Assembly: GCA_036346405.1 (NCBI GenBank)
Contig: CM070546.1
Span: 106,584,826-106,648,825 of the forward strand
Length of the DNA: 64,000 nucleotides
Origin: Phyllostachys edulis
Lineage: Eukaryota; Streptophyta; Magnoliopsida; Poales; Poaceae
Direction: 5' to 3'
Positions 46,872-58,636 of this stretch are shown here, piece by piece; position 1 is the stretch's first letter; each line of letters opens with the position of its first letter. The notes under the pieces are model-generated. The model ran no database searches. It was not told the DNA's origin and saw only the letters and a program-made list of their open reading frames with translations. A program made the translations under genes and the position numbers.

Positions 46872-47338
46872 GTCTTGCAGTCATACGTCTTATGCATCAA
46901 GGTCCATCTGTGCCTTTCCCTTGTTTCCTGCAGCCCTGCGGGCATGGGCCTTCGTGAGGGCAACCCAATACTCGGCTTCCAGGATCTCCGCGGGCATATC
47001 CTAGTCTGAAGTAACCGCCTGCTTAGTAGGAGCATCGAAGACCATCGTTATCTTCCCCTTGTCTACCCACACTCGGCTTGGGCCTTCGCCAAGCCTCCTC
47101 ATGTTCGCCCGTGAGGGCACTTTTGGGCTTTCACCACCACTTCAGTTCCACAGGGACCATCGATGCCCTTGCCTTCTTCCCCGCTCTTGGTCGAGTAAGG
47201 TTTCCAATGGGTAAAGTCCTCGGGCGTCACTGCGTAGTTCAACATGTACTTCTGCTGAATGAATATCTTGTCGTACTTCTCCAAACCGTCGTCTGTTGGA
47301 AGAAGTAGCAACGCTCCAACGACTGACATTATGCACAA
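46872..47338 (-). pseudogene. Unrecognised degraded coding remnant
   Basis: On the minus strand, two protein-like stretches follow one another in different frames. The first (47338 to about 47099) includes MSVVGALLLLPTDDGLEKYD, IFIQQKYMLNYAVTPEDFTH and GKGIDGPCGTEVVVKAQ. The second (about 47100 to 46890) includes MRRLGEGPSRVWVDKGK, MVFDAPTKQAVTSD, a stop, then MPAEILEAEYWVALTKAHAR and ends KAQMDLDA with TAA. The composition looks like real soluble protein rather than chance. Frame change and an internal stop mark it as decayed. I do not recognise the family. It lies just outside the gypsy LTR that starts at 47433. Confidence 0.5.
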
Positions 47339-47432
47339 ATAAAGTTAGCGACAAGTGAAATGCAATGTGTAATGTGAAAAAAAAATCGATGTGCGAGATT
47401 CTATTACGCGGAAATCCATGTATGTGTGGTTT

Positions 47433-49875
47433 TGTAGTACCCCGATTTTTGATGTTTAAAAGAAGGAAAATTTGAAAGAAGAAAAACAAGAGGGGCCTTG
47501 GACTGGGCCCTTGGCCAACAGGCCCAAGGAGGCGACGATTTGGGCCCTTAGGGGCCGACCCATTTAGCTAAGGAGGCGGCTCTAACCTAGCCCCCTCCCA
47601 AACCTTGCCTCTCCCTCCTAGCAGCCGCCTGGGTGTTCCTCCCTCCTAGCGCCTCCTGCAGGTCTTCAAGCCGCCGCCCCTCCCTGCTTCCCCCTGGTGG
47701 TGGCGCCCCTCCTGCAATCCCGGTGGTGGGTCTTCCTCGATCCCAAGTGGTCCTCCTCTTGGCGGACCCTGCGCCCCAACTTCTTCCTGGTGGCAGCAGA
47801 AGTCTCCTTCCCCCTCCATTGGTGCTGCCGGCCAAGCCAAGAAGGAAGAGCTTGGAGGCCGTCGTCCATTGGTGACCCAAGCAAGGACCAGCATCTCACG
47901 CATCTCCTAGAGTATCATCTCACATCCCTGCTGTTGTTTCAGTTCATTCTTGGTAGAGATAGATTACTGATTCGTCGATAGTGTTGTGTTCATAATCAGA
48001 TTGTTGTTCTCTGTTGTGCGTTGATTTTCGTTTAGATCAAGGCCGAATTAGGATTTGTAATCTCTTAGAGAGTTGTAGATTATTTCTTTAGGTTTTCGTA
48101 GCCTTTGAGTTCACCTGAATCCGAGTTATGATTTGAGACTTACGGCCATTTGTGTACTGCTGTCCAGAACATCGATTAAATCACAGCAGTCAATTTGTGT
48201 AGCAAGTTGAATATTGTTAAGGTCCGAATCAGGATTCCTCCCCATTATGAGAATTGTATTTTATTGTCTTAGCTTTCCATAACCACCAAGATCACCTAAT
48301 TCCGACATATGGAACAAAAGTTATGATAGATTCAATCTTGCTGACCAGAATTCTGACAGGATTAATCTGTTGATTTGTCTTTTGAAATATGTTTATGCTA
48401 GAAGCAAATTCAGGGTTCCCACCCAACTAGAATAGTTTAGAAAATTTCATAATGTTTCCAAAATGTTAAAGAACGCCTTAATCGGAGTTGTAGATCAATA
48501 GTTGTGTTATTTTCTTTACTGCTGTACGTTTTGTCGGGACAGAATCTGTCTTTCATGTTCAGCTACTCGTTAGTATATTTCTTTTGACGATTTGAGTTAT
48601 CTCCCCAACTAGGTTTTCGTAGATATGTTTGTTAAGTTTCCATAGGATCTGGGCTCACCTCGTTCCGAGTCCCAGATCGTTAGATATGAGTGATTCCGTG
48701 CTGCTATCCAGAGTCAATTCTATGATCATGTCATCTATTTTCAGATTAGGACTAACTAGTTAATTGTGGGTTGTTGAGAAGGCGTTGTAGAAACGTTAAT
48801 GGAAGCGTCCTATTATATGTTATTCTTATTTCGAGTATATATTGTGTAGGCGGAGAGGCTTCAGGTTTAGGAGCACCGCCATTGCCTACTAACGCGTCGC
48901 ATCGCGGAAGGCAAGTACCTTAATGTTCCTATAATTATAAAATGTTGAATGCCTGTTGTTGGTATTGTGTTTCTAAGATCCATGTTAATATTTATATGTT
49001 CATATTCATTCCATATGTGTTACCTCCATGATTAGAGAACATATCTTTTTCAATATTCATATGTCATACCATGCATCCACTATTCATGTTTCATCCACGG
49101 GAGTGGATCAATAAGACCCATCAATTCTAGTATGGGCACGTAAGACCCAACATTTCAATGTGGGCAGTTTGGGACACCCGTATGAAACGTTCTTCATACG
49201 GGGCTTGGATCCCCGCATTTTGTTAAATGCGGGCTTAGTTAACACCGACGGGTGTGTCACCGGCAATCCAGTATATGCATATGTGTAGTCCTTCATTTCA
49301 TCCAACTCAATCATTCCATTCATTCAAATATTAGATCACGTAGTTTATTCATATTCATCAATGAAGTTGTCATGATCATGGTTGTTGTATGTACCATTTA
49401 TACATACTTGCTTTGAGTCTCGGACTCACCCTTGCGTTGTTTGTTTATTTTAGGTGACCATTGAGGTTGGCTCTATTGGGAGGAATAGGCACGCACTACT
49501 CATTCACTTCACCTTAATCAAGTCCAGGATTACATTTTAGTTCTATTTTTTATTCGTTAATTGATAAACTATAATAAATGAAGTTAACTGTGGTTGATAA
49601 CCTCTTCCACGTTATGATTGATTTAGTACTGCGTGTGATCTTCGATCAGTTTTTTATATTTGATATAATTGCTTGAATTCAGATTATATTCCTGTGATGG
49701 TTCTGTTACTTATTGATTCCTTTATTGTCTTGATATGTATGACTATTGGAACCTCCGGTATAGCTAACTATACAGGGAAGGTTCTGCCGAAATTTAGAAT
49801 TTTGTCTTCTGTTTTAATTTTGTTATCAGGTTAGTTTAATAACATTCTAGGCCCTTGTCGGACTGGGGTGTTACA
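47433..49875 (+). mobile_element. 5' LTR of a Ty3/gypsy retrotransposon (2443 bp)
   Basis: It begins TGTAGTACCCCGA and ends GGGGTGTTACA, and a primer-binding site follows two bases later, so this is a 5' LTR and not a solo LTR. A GC-rich block (47585-47880) opens frames without domains. Downstream lies a degenerate repeat of about 185 bp. No matching 3' LTR is in the window. Confidence 0.8.
48031..48740. repeat. Four degenerate tandem units of about 185 bp inside the LTR
   Basis: Units start near 48031, 48219, 48400 and 48585. Each holds, in order, a GAATTAGGATT- or TTCAGGGTTCCC-type start, an AGTTTCCATA- or TTTTCGTAG-type middle, a CACCT.A.TCCGAGT block and a GCTG(T/A)CCAGA- or CCAGAATTCTG-type end. 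Confidence 0.55.
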
Positions 49876-49877
49876 GT

Positions 49878-49889
49878 TGGTATCAGAGC
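49878..49889 (+). promoter_or_regulatory. Primer-binding site for initiator Met-tRNA
   Basis: TGGTATCAGAGC, the canonical site, two bases after the LTR end. The internal sequence after it is only about 200 bp long (to near 50120) before copia-type sequence begins, so the element has lost gag-pol or was cut by the next insertion. Confidence 0.9.
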
Positions 49890-50159
49890 GGGTTTTAGGT
49901 CCATGGTTAATAGAAAAAAAATTAAACCGACACACTGTGCACAGTAGGTGAGATGGGTAATTCGTGGCTTTCGCATTTCTATTATTATGTTTTATTCGTT
50001 GAGTAATTGTTGATTTGTTTCTGTGCTTCTATTACCGGTCTTGGTGTTTGGATGGAAGACCAGATTGCTAGTATGGGTTGTCGTACTATTGAGAGGGGTC
50101 CTTGACTAATAGATTGAGTGTGTCATGTGTTGATAGCTCATTGTGCTTGCTCTAGCTCT

Positions 50160-50540
50160 CTTTAGCATGTTGCTATTATTTGCGAATGTGTTTTGCAAAT
50201 AGATTCTCTCAGTAGCATGAGACTATACTTTGCAAATGTGTTTTGCAAATGGTTGAAGTCCATGCACCTTCTCCTTGTGGCATGTTGCTATTGTTTGCAA
50301 ATGTGTTTTCCAAATAGTTGAGAATCATGCATGTTCCTTGTAGCATGTGACTTTGGTTTGCAAATATGTTTTACAAATGGTTTAAGTCCATGTACCTTAT
50401 TCCTTGTGGTGTTGATTCTAAAAGTTGGCAAATATGTCTTGCAACTTATTGAGAATCTTGCATTTAACCCTTGTTTGCATCTTGCATCAATTGGCAAATG
50501 TGTTTTACAAAATTGAGTTGAAACAAGTTGCAAAAATTAG
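50160..50540. repeat. Tandem repeats of about 61 bp built on TTTGCAAATGTGTTTTGCAA
   Basis: Six copies of a mirrored core TTTGCAAAT-GTGTTT-TGCAAAT start near 50177, 50232, 50296, 50357, 50425 and 50491. Odd copies are followed by TTGAGAATC-type text and even copies by TTGAAGTCCATG-type text, which shows a dimeric higher-order unit of about 120 bp. They lie at the left edge of the copia region and may be part of its LTR. Confidence 0.75.
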
Positions 50541-51500
50541 CTTTTGGTTCCTAGACCGGACTGACCGGACCTCGGACTGACCGCCATGTGTTGGCCGGTC
50601 TAATTGGACCCCCGGTCAGGGTCGAGCGGTTAGCTTTTTCCAGAAGATGTGTTTTTCTGGTTTTAGCAAGTGTGGTCTGACCGCAGTTATTAGTCCGGTC
50701 TGACCGGACCTCTGGGTCAAGGACCCGGTCAGCTATTTCCAGAGAATGTGTTTTTTTGGAAATGCTTTTTTGGTTGGCCGGTCTGACCGCCATGTGTTGG
50801 CCGGTCAGACCGAGTTGGCGCGGACTAACCAGCCATTAGTTGGAGGTCAGTCCGGGCGTGTCCAACGGCTAGTTTTATAGTCGTTGGAGCATGGCCGGTC
50901 TGACCGACCGTTGGCTTGCGATCTGACCGGGCCTAGCAGATTTCAACATAATCTTTCCCAAATGGCTAGTTTTTATGTGTAGGCTATAAATACCCACCTT
51001 GGCCAGTTGTGGGACAGGTTGCTGATGCCCCATTCTATTCCCTTGAGCAAAGAGCAAACCCTCTCATCTCTTATGTACATGTGTTGCACCTAGTGAGCTT
51101 AGAGAGCAAACCTTAAGTGGATGTGTTACCTTAGGTAGTGAATTGTGTATCCATTGAGCTTAGACACTTGATTCGTTCAAGCGAGCGTCTCCGACTTGTT
51201 ACTCTTGGTGTTTACTGACACCTAGACGGCTTGGAGGAGTTGCGCCGGTGATCTTCTACAAGAAGGTTGTGAGAAGACCCGGGCGGTTTGTGAGTGGTTT
51301 GGTACTCGCCATCTTCGGAGTGGAGGAAGAGCAACCCCGAGTGGATCGAGGTGTTGGTTCAAGTTGTGAGCCGGTTCAAGTGATTGGACTTACCTCGGAG
51401 GTGTTGGCTCAAGTTGTGGAGCTGGTCCAACGTGGTTGGGCTTACCTCAACGTGGATTAGGGGAGACCGGCAAGTCTAGATCACCGCTTTCAAAGCGAAG
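50541..51500 (+). mobile_element. Probable copia LTR/leader with promoter
   Basis: This region repeats GACCGGACTGACC and GGCCGGTCTGACCG words, followed by a TATA box (CTATAAATA, 50984-50992) and a pyrimidine-rich start region, as in SIRE-type copia LTRs of grasses. LTR ends were not recognised, and the primer site expected before gag is absent or deleted. Confidence 0.5.
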
Positions 51501-54245
51501 CGGAATCAAGTGATGATGAGAAGGAAGAAGATGAATCCGCGAGGAGTATGCACTCCTTGTGAGAAAAATGAAGAGGTTCCAAATCGAAGCTACAACTTTG
51601 ACAAGTACAAGAAGGAGCAATCCTCAAGTGACAAGAACCGTTATAGCAACATTCGATGCTATAATTGCGAAGAAGGGCACATTGCTTCCGTTGCCCCCAA
51701 AGAAGGGCGACAAGGACAAGTCATTCAAGAAGAAGGATACAATCAAGAAGAAGCTTTTCTGAAGAGTCTATCAAAGAAGCTCCTTACGCTATTTCTACTC
51801 CTACTTGATGGACTCGTACCTAAAAGAACTTAACTCACATGACCGGTGATAGAAAAATGTTCACCACATTCGAGAATGGAAAAGGAGTAGACAAGATCAC
51901 TTTTGGCGATAATAGCAAAGGAAAGGTATTAGGATTGGGTAAAATCGCATTGGGTTGGCTTTGGCATCTTTTCAAACATGATTTAGTTGTTGGCTTGAAA
52001 GATGGGCTTTGTAGTGCTTGTCAAGCGGTAAGCAAGTCGCTAATTCTCATCCCTCCAAAAGTATCATGTCAACTTCTAGACCATTGGAACTCTTACATAT
52101 GGATTTGTTTGGGCCAACAACCTATAAGAGTATCGGGGTAATAGCTATTGTTTAGTCATTGTGGATGATTACTCTAGATATACATTCTTCCTAGATGATA
52201 AAAGTGAAACTTCGGGATTTTCAAAAGATTTGCAAAAGGGCTCAAAATGAATTTGATTTCAAAATAAAGAAAATCCGTAGTGATAATGGTCGAGTTCAAA
52301 AATACTAAAGTGGAAGACTTTTGTGATGAACTTGGTATAAAGCACTGAACTTTCCACAACCTACACTCAGGAGCAAAATGGAGTTGTAGAAAAAAAAATC
52401 GTACATTAATTGAAATGGCTAGGACAATGCTTGATGAATTTAATACTTAGATAGTTTTTGGGCGGAAGCTATTAACACCGCTTGTCATGCCATAAATAAA
52501 TCTTTATTTGCATCGCCTTTTGAAAAAGACTTCCTATGAGCTTATTGTAGGAAGAAAACCGAACATCTCTTATTTAGAGTCTTTGGTTGTAAGTGTTATA
52601 TTTTAAAGAAGGGTGTTTCAAGAAGAGCAAGAGAACTTGGATGATGTGGGTAATGAAGCTTTGAGAAAAGCTATGGAGCGCTCCAACCTCTTCCACTAAT
52701 CAAATACAAATTGATGAAGAGGAAAATGTGGAAGATGATCAACCATCCAACCTACCACCCTTGAAGATCCGGATTGGGTGAATGCTATGCATGAAGAACT
52801 CAATAACTTCACGAAACCAAGTTTGGACTTTGGTGGATCGACCCAAGGAACAAAACATTATTGGTACAAAATGGATCTTTAGAAACAAACAAGATGAAAA
52901 TGGTTTGGTTGTTGAAACAAAGCAAGATTAATTAAGCTCAAGGATATTCACAAGTTGAAGGTTTGGATTTTGGTGAAACTTTCGCTCCCGTAGCTAGACT
53001 TGAGTCAATTCGGATATTACTTGCTTTTGCATCATGCTTTGATATTAAATTATTTCAAATGGATGTTAAAAGTGCTTTCTTAAATGGTGAAATATCCGAA
53101 CTTGTCTTTGTTGAACAACATCCGGTTTTGAAGACCCTAACAATCCTAATCATGTCTATAAACTCTCCAAGGCGCTCTATGGTCTTAAACAAGCTCCTAG
53201 AGCATGGTATGAGCATTAGAGATTTTTTAATCTCAAAAGGATTCAAAATCGGAAAATTGATTCAACATTATTCACTAAAGTTCTTGATGGTGAATTCTTT
53301 GTATGTCAAATTCGTTGATGATATCATATTTGGGTCTACTAATCAAGACTTTTGCAAAGAATTTGGTGATATGATGTCTAGGGAATTTGAAATGTCCATG
53401 ATTGGAGAATTGAGCTACTTCCTTGGACTTCAAATCAAGCAACTCAAAGATGGGACTTTCATAAGTCAAGCCAAAATGCGTAAAGGATTTACTTAAAAGG
53501 TTTGGAATGGAAGGCATAAAGCCCATCAAGACTCCATGGCTACAAATGGTCATCTTGATCTAAATGAGGGAGGTAAATCGGTAGATTTAAAGCTTTATAG
53601 ATCTATGATTGGTAGTTTGCTTTATCTTACCGCATCTAGGCCCGATATCATGTTTAGTGTTTGCATGTGTGCGTTTTCAAGCAACTCCAAGAGTGTCATT
53701 TGATGGCCGTTAAAGAATACTAAGATATTTAAAGCATTCCTCAAGCATTGGCCTTTGGTTCGAAAGGTGCTAAATTTGATTTAATTGGATATCCGATTTC
53801 GATTTTGCGGGTTGTAAAGTGGATAGAAAAAGCACCTCGGGCGATTGTCAATTCTTAGGGAGATCTTTAGTATCATGGTCATCCAAGAAACAAAATTCGT
53901 AGCATTATCCACTTAGAAGCGAATATGTCTCATGGGGAAGTTGTTGTGCTCGGTTGCTATATGGATGAGGCAAACATTGATGGACTATGGAATTACATTT
54001 GATAAAATGCCTCTCTTGTGTGACAATGATAGTGCGGTAAAATTGCTAATAATCTGTTCAACACTCAAGAACCAAGCATATAGATATCCACCATTTCTTG
54101 AGAGATCATGTGAGCAAGGGAGATATTGAAATTAGCCACATAGGCGAGGACCAATTAGCGGATATTTTCACCAAGCCATTAGATGAAGGTCCTTACGCAA
54201 ATTGAGGAATGAGTTAAATATCATAGACCATTCTAATGTTGTTTG
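51500..54245 (+). pseudogene. Decayed Ty1/copia gag-pol (SIRE-like)
   Basis: The gag end keeps a knuckle-like CYNCEEGHIASVAP (near 51656), in which the last Cys position is Ala. MTGDRKMFTTFENGKG with ITFGDNSKGKV (from 51839) belongs to the protease-to-integrase link, followed by GLCSACQA. Integrase pieces across 52080-52640 are broken by many indels (WICLGQQP, IRSDNGR, EMARTMLDEF, RKPNISYL). Reverse transcriptase (about 52740-53500) reads DFGETFAPVARLESIRILLA, FQMDVKSAFLNGEI, FVDDIIFGSTNQDF and GELSYFLGLQIKQL. RNase H pieces (53600-54245) end ADIFTKPLDEGP. Frame changes are frequent and no long intact frame remains. Confidence 0.85.
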
Positions 54246-55797
54246 AACTCTTGCCTCTTGTCATTATGCTTCATTTGATGTTATTTGAGTATTTTATGAA
54301 AATAATTTTCAAAATCTTTATTAAAAATAGCTATGATCATAAAAATTATTAATTATGTTCCTATATAGACAATAGTTTATTCTTTGCAGATGATCCTTAA
54401 AGTTATGTTATTGAGTGCAAAACTAGGGATCATTTGCAAAATAATCTCAGTTCTAGAAAATTGCAGAATTCGGGATAATCGGAACAACGGCGTTATACTC
54501 ATGATGCGACCTCTGTCTTGATCTGGCCGAGTTGTAACTGTCGGTCGCGTCCGAGTCTTGAGCGACCAGACGGCTTGTGGCGGAACAGCCGCGTCGATTT
54601 GGGAGAGAAAATAACTCCCTGCGGTTATTTTTTCTTACCCTTTTAACCCCCAAGCGGTCGCGTCAGTTCGTCTCGCCTCTCTCCCAGCGCGCGTCGCCTC
54701 AAAACTCCTCCTCAAATCCTATCGAAGCTTTTCAATCCTTTGATTCCTCGTGTACTGCCTCCGAGGTTCTTCTCCTCCGAATCTTAAGGTAAAATGTTGA
54801 TTGATTCACGTTTTATCTCCTTTTGAAACCCTAGGAGTCGGGTTTAGGGTTTGATGAAAATGCTTTGAAATTTCGTAGTTCTAAGGGATTAAAAGTTGTT
54901 TTGGTGTACTATGATGTTTCGCATCGGATCCTTGGATTCATTCCTCGAAAAATCACCAAAAGCGCACAATTTTATCAACCCTAGAAGTCGGTCGGGATAA
55001 TCGGAACGTCCGGTTCTTGGCCTTGAGCGAAGTAGTCTTGATCGTCACCAATGAGCAACGAGCGACGACCGGTATCTGACGAAGCAATTTCAACTCTTTT
55101 CCTTGAATCAATTTCAATCATCCCTTTGATTATCTGTAACATATTCCGATCACCACCTCGGCGCAAAGGCGCTCTGCCTGGCAATAACTTCGGTCGATTA
55201 AATCGAGAAGGTTGTTCAAGGAAAGGCAAAGCACCGACTCAGGACTCGAGGCTGAAGCAAGTGATGATTATCGTTCGGATGAGGACACTTTCGGTCAGAG
55301 CATGATTCTCCGCCGCACTGAGAGGCACTTTTGATAACAGGAACTCCTCCACCATCTCCTGTGGATCTGCGACTCTGTCGGCGGATGACTATGCTATCAA
55401 AAGGCAGGTCTCCGATCACCTTCATAAAACATCAATCCAAGATTCCACACTACTTTTCAAGAGCAAGTTTATGAGCAATCCGATCACCACCGTAAAACAT
55501 CATCGTGTTATCGTGGTTTGCCTCGTCGCCATCATACTTCACCTTGCAGACTCGGCTCATTACTCCTCCGGCTCAGCCGCTCGAGATCCTCCTCGGCTCA
55601 GCCGCTCGGATCCTCCTCCTGCTCCGATCTCTCGGGATCCATCTTGGCTCCTCCTGCAGAGCAGTCACTACTTCTCGGGATCCGCTCCTCGGTCCCGGCT
55701 TCTCGAGATTCCTCTCCTATTCACTTTCGAGGATGGCGTCCCTCCTCCTCGGGATCCGTTATGCGAGTTACTTTTGGTATCTTGATGCCAAGGGAGA
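54246..55797 (+). other. Region between copia pol and its 3' end
   Basis: About 1.5 kb lie between the end of pol and a polypurine-like GCCAAGGGAGAGAAGAAGAA (55788-55807). SIRE-type elements often carry extra, envelope-like sequence here. Frames at 55051-55305 and 55471-55785 are present but hold no membrane segment or domain I can identify. The latter is rich in TCCTCGGCTC- and GGATCC-type repeats. Confidence 0.35.
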
Positions 55798-55807
55798 GAA
55801 GAAGAAG

Positions 55808-56220
55808 TGAAAAGATATATAAGACATAGTTTTAGGGGAGCAAGCGCAAGCTTTTCTACTATAGTTATATTTGGGCGTATATGTATTATTAGTTACTGTT
55901 GAACTTGTGTTCTTGTAATAGTTTTTATTATGTTTCTCGGCTTGTTGAACTTGTGGATGATGTCTGTTATTATCTTAAATGCAATTTCAGATTTAAGTCA
56001 TATTTATCTATTGCATCTCCTCATCTTTGTGTCTTTGTGGTTATTTCTAGTCTTTACATTTCCGCATTTATATTTCTAGCTTGTTTATTGTGATTAAATA
56101 GCTTAGCTAGAAGTATAACTTGTTTAGACTAAGATATTAATTGGCTTAAATTGTTAAATTGTTAAAAAGTTTAAAAACCTCCTATTCACCCCCCTCTAGT
56201 CGGTTATCCTTGATCCTACA
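55808..56220 (+). mobile_element. Copia LTR 3' part ending CCTTGATCCTACA
   Basis: The last 40 bases include CTATTCACCCCCCTCTAGTC, the conserved tail of SIRE-type LTRs, and end ATCCTACA at 56220. The same tail occurs inverted at 1782 and again at 56415-56452. The left limit is set after the polypurine-like tract and is approximate. Confidence 0.55.
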
Positions 56221-56452
56221 GCCTTCTTGTGCTTTACATTGTGCAATTTACATTCCTTGTATTAAATTGCTTACTTATCCTTGTATAATTGCTTTCTTTG
56301 TCAATAGTCCTATATTGTTGGTGCACTTAGTTAAGACTAAATGATTTAGGTTTTAATTGTAAAAACCGATTTGATTTACAATTCCGCATTAGAAATCCGT
56401 TTTAGCCAAACCGCCTATTCACCCCCCTCTAGTCAACCTCCTCGATCTTACA
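56221..56452 (+). mobile_element. Second copia-type LTR tail
   Basis: About 230 bp similar in style to the preceding LTR end, closing CTATTCACCCCCCTCTAGTC, then AACCTCCTCGATCTTACA at 56452. It may be the remnant of a second LTR or of an older copia insertion. Confidence 0.45.
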
Positions 56453-57313
56453 TCCCTGAACTTGCATTTTACTTTCTCAGCCCCCTGAACTTGTAAGGTT
56501 GTGCCACTTAGCTCCCTGGACTTACATTGAAGCGAAGTTCATCGGATGTGATCCAGCAACTTCGTCCCCTGTGAGTCCGATGGACTCGTCACCGCCCCGT
56601 TCCGGCCGTGTTCATTGTCCACGTAACCTCACGCCAACAAAAATGGATTCTTTGGGCTCGAAAACACACCATGCTCGCGTCTTCGCCGGAGCTCCGCCGT
56701 CGAAGTTTGCTACCGCCGTCACCCTTGCTTCCTTTGAGTCGGCTGTGAGAGAGAGAAGTACATTCCCGGTGCAAGAGCAGGGGCATAGAAGCTACTCACC
56801 CTGCACGAAGTCTATTTTGGTCATTTGCTAACAAAAAGGCTGAGTTGGTGAATCACTGAGAGAGAGAGAGAGAGAAGTAATGTGCCACTGCTCTGACACT
56901 AGGAATGCACTTCTCTCTCTCACGACCAACTTAGAGGAGGCAAGGGAGAGGACGGCGACAAGATGCAACAGTGGAGCTCCGGCGAAGACGCGAGCACGGT
57001 GTGTTCCCGGGCTCGATGAATCCATTTTTGTTGGCGTGAGGTGATGGGGATGATAAACACGGTCGGAACGGGGTGGCGACGAATCCACCGGACTCAAAGG
57101 GGACAAAGTCGTCGGCATCGCATCCAACGAGCTTCGCTTTAACGCAAATTCAGGGAATTAAGTGGCACAACTTGGAAAGTAAAATACAAGTTCAGGGAGC
57201 TAAGTGACACAACTTTGTAAGTTTAGGGGGCGAAAAAGTAAAATACAACCTCAGAGAGCTAAGTAACACAACCTCGCAAGTTCAGGGACCTATAGTGCAA
57301 TTTTCCCTTTTTT
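56453..57313. mobile_element. Near-palindromic long-inverted-repeat element
   Basis: The left arm (about 56453-56790) and right arm (about 56880-57313) are inverted copies around a spacer of about 90 bp that holds a (GA)n run. Matching blocks include CCTGAACTTGCATTTTACTT, GTCCGATGGACTCGTC (against a GTCCGGTGGATTCGTC-type inverse), CACGCCAACAAAAATGGAT and GCGTCTTCGCCGGAGCTCC. The right arm has an extra tandem unit containing CAGGGAGCTAAGTG, so the arms differ in length. The outer right edge, inverted, reads GGGAAAATTGCACTATAGG, Mutator-like in style. Short related frames open on both strands. Confidence 0.75.
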
Positions 57314-58632
57314 TTTTCTTTGTAGCCAATAATCTTGCTAACCACATTCCCAACATTTACCAGTTTTTTTATATATGCAGTACAACATTATCTGTACATA
57401 ATATGTGCTAAACATTTTATTTGTAGACAATCACCTAAATAATTTACGCTATTTAATCTATATTTTTCTACATCACCAAAGCAACTAAACTTTGCTAATC
57501 CTTACTTAACTACGTTACTTAATCATTGCCTAATTAACATACTAGTAAATTAATGACGACTATTTTCCTAATTAAGTGTCTCAAAAAATGCCATCACCAT
57601 CAACAACCATGTTTAAGCAACCGTAACATTGCCAAATAGCTAATCAAACACTAATCACGCTATTAATACAACATGCATGTGAAAAAATGACCTCTTCTCG
57701 AAGATCTTCTCTTAATCTACAAATTTATCAACCAATATAACTTATAAACCCTGCTCTAAATTATCTCAAATCGTAGCGAAATCCAATTCTCAATGTCTCG
57801 CTCTCTGTCTCTCTTGCTTGCTTCTCTCTAGAACAAATGAAGGAACAAATGAATGGGGACCGCAACTACTTTTTCGCTTTCGGTGCGTGTGGGGACAACG
57901 ACAACGATTGGACGGGCATCTGGACAGACAGTGCAAATAAGACTTTGAGTCTGACAGCCGGGTTGAACATACAGTGCTTGAGCGAGGGCTCTGCGATTCG
58001 GACCACGACAGGGGCATCGGTGGTTCGGATCCACGGTAGAAACATGCAGTGGGTGGTCTAGGTGCACAGTAGGAGACACATGTCTCACGTATAACCCATC
58101 ACGGTTCTATTTTTGTTTTTTTCTTTTATTCATATTTTTGTTGTGTGGGCCATGGGTCTGCGTCTCTGACGTACGGTGCAGGGGAAGGCCCCGGCAGAGC
58201 TCAGTCGTACGTGTCGTTGAAGGAACACAAGAATTACCATGGATGGACCATTGATCATGTGGCTTCAAGAAATTTAATTCGTGATTCACATGGTCGCATA
58301 TATCAGATCGATGGGAAAGAATATAAAGTACTGGTTTCTTGATTTAAATTTGATTGTTTTCAGAAACACGTGCCTAACTCTGGTCCCGTTTTGTTATGTA
58401 AATAAAAGCAAACACTGTTACGGGATCCAACAACGTCAATAGTATCAATGCAGTTTGTCACCTCTGCATCCATCTTCATTGCATGGTCTCCACGCAATGC
58501 TGAGTCCTGCCAAAAACTATTCAGAGCTGCCCTCATCTCATTGATAGGTAGGAAAACAATTCAAGAACTCAAACAAAGAAGGAAAAATAAGAAGGAAACT
58601 GTACAAGGCGACAAGGGCCCGTGATGAAGAAA
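57314..58632. other. Intergenic, no supported gene
   Basis: AT-rich to about 57800, then two short plus frames (57837-58061 and 58145-58342) with protein-like composition but no domain I recognise. They are too short and isolated to call. The last part is adjacent to the LINE fragment and may be its 3' UTR. Confidence 0.4.
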
Positions 58633-58636
58633 CTAC

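Noticed and set aside
47633..47903. Frames of 77-97 codons on both strands in a GC-rich block
   Set aside because: Inside the 5' LTR at 47433-49875, low complexity, no domain.
57837..58342. Two short plus frames with protein-like composition
   Set aside because: No domain recognised, no clear splice pair and no support for a gene. Kept only as a note in the intergenic entry.
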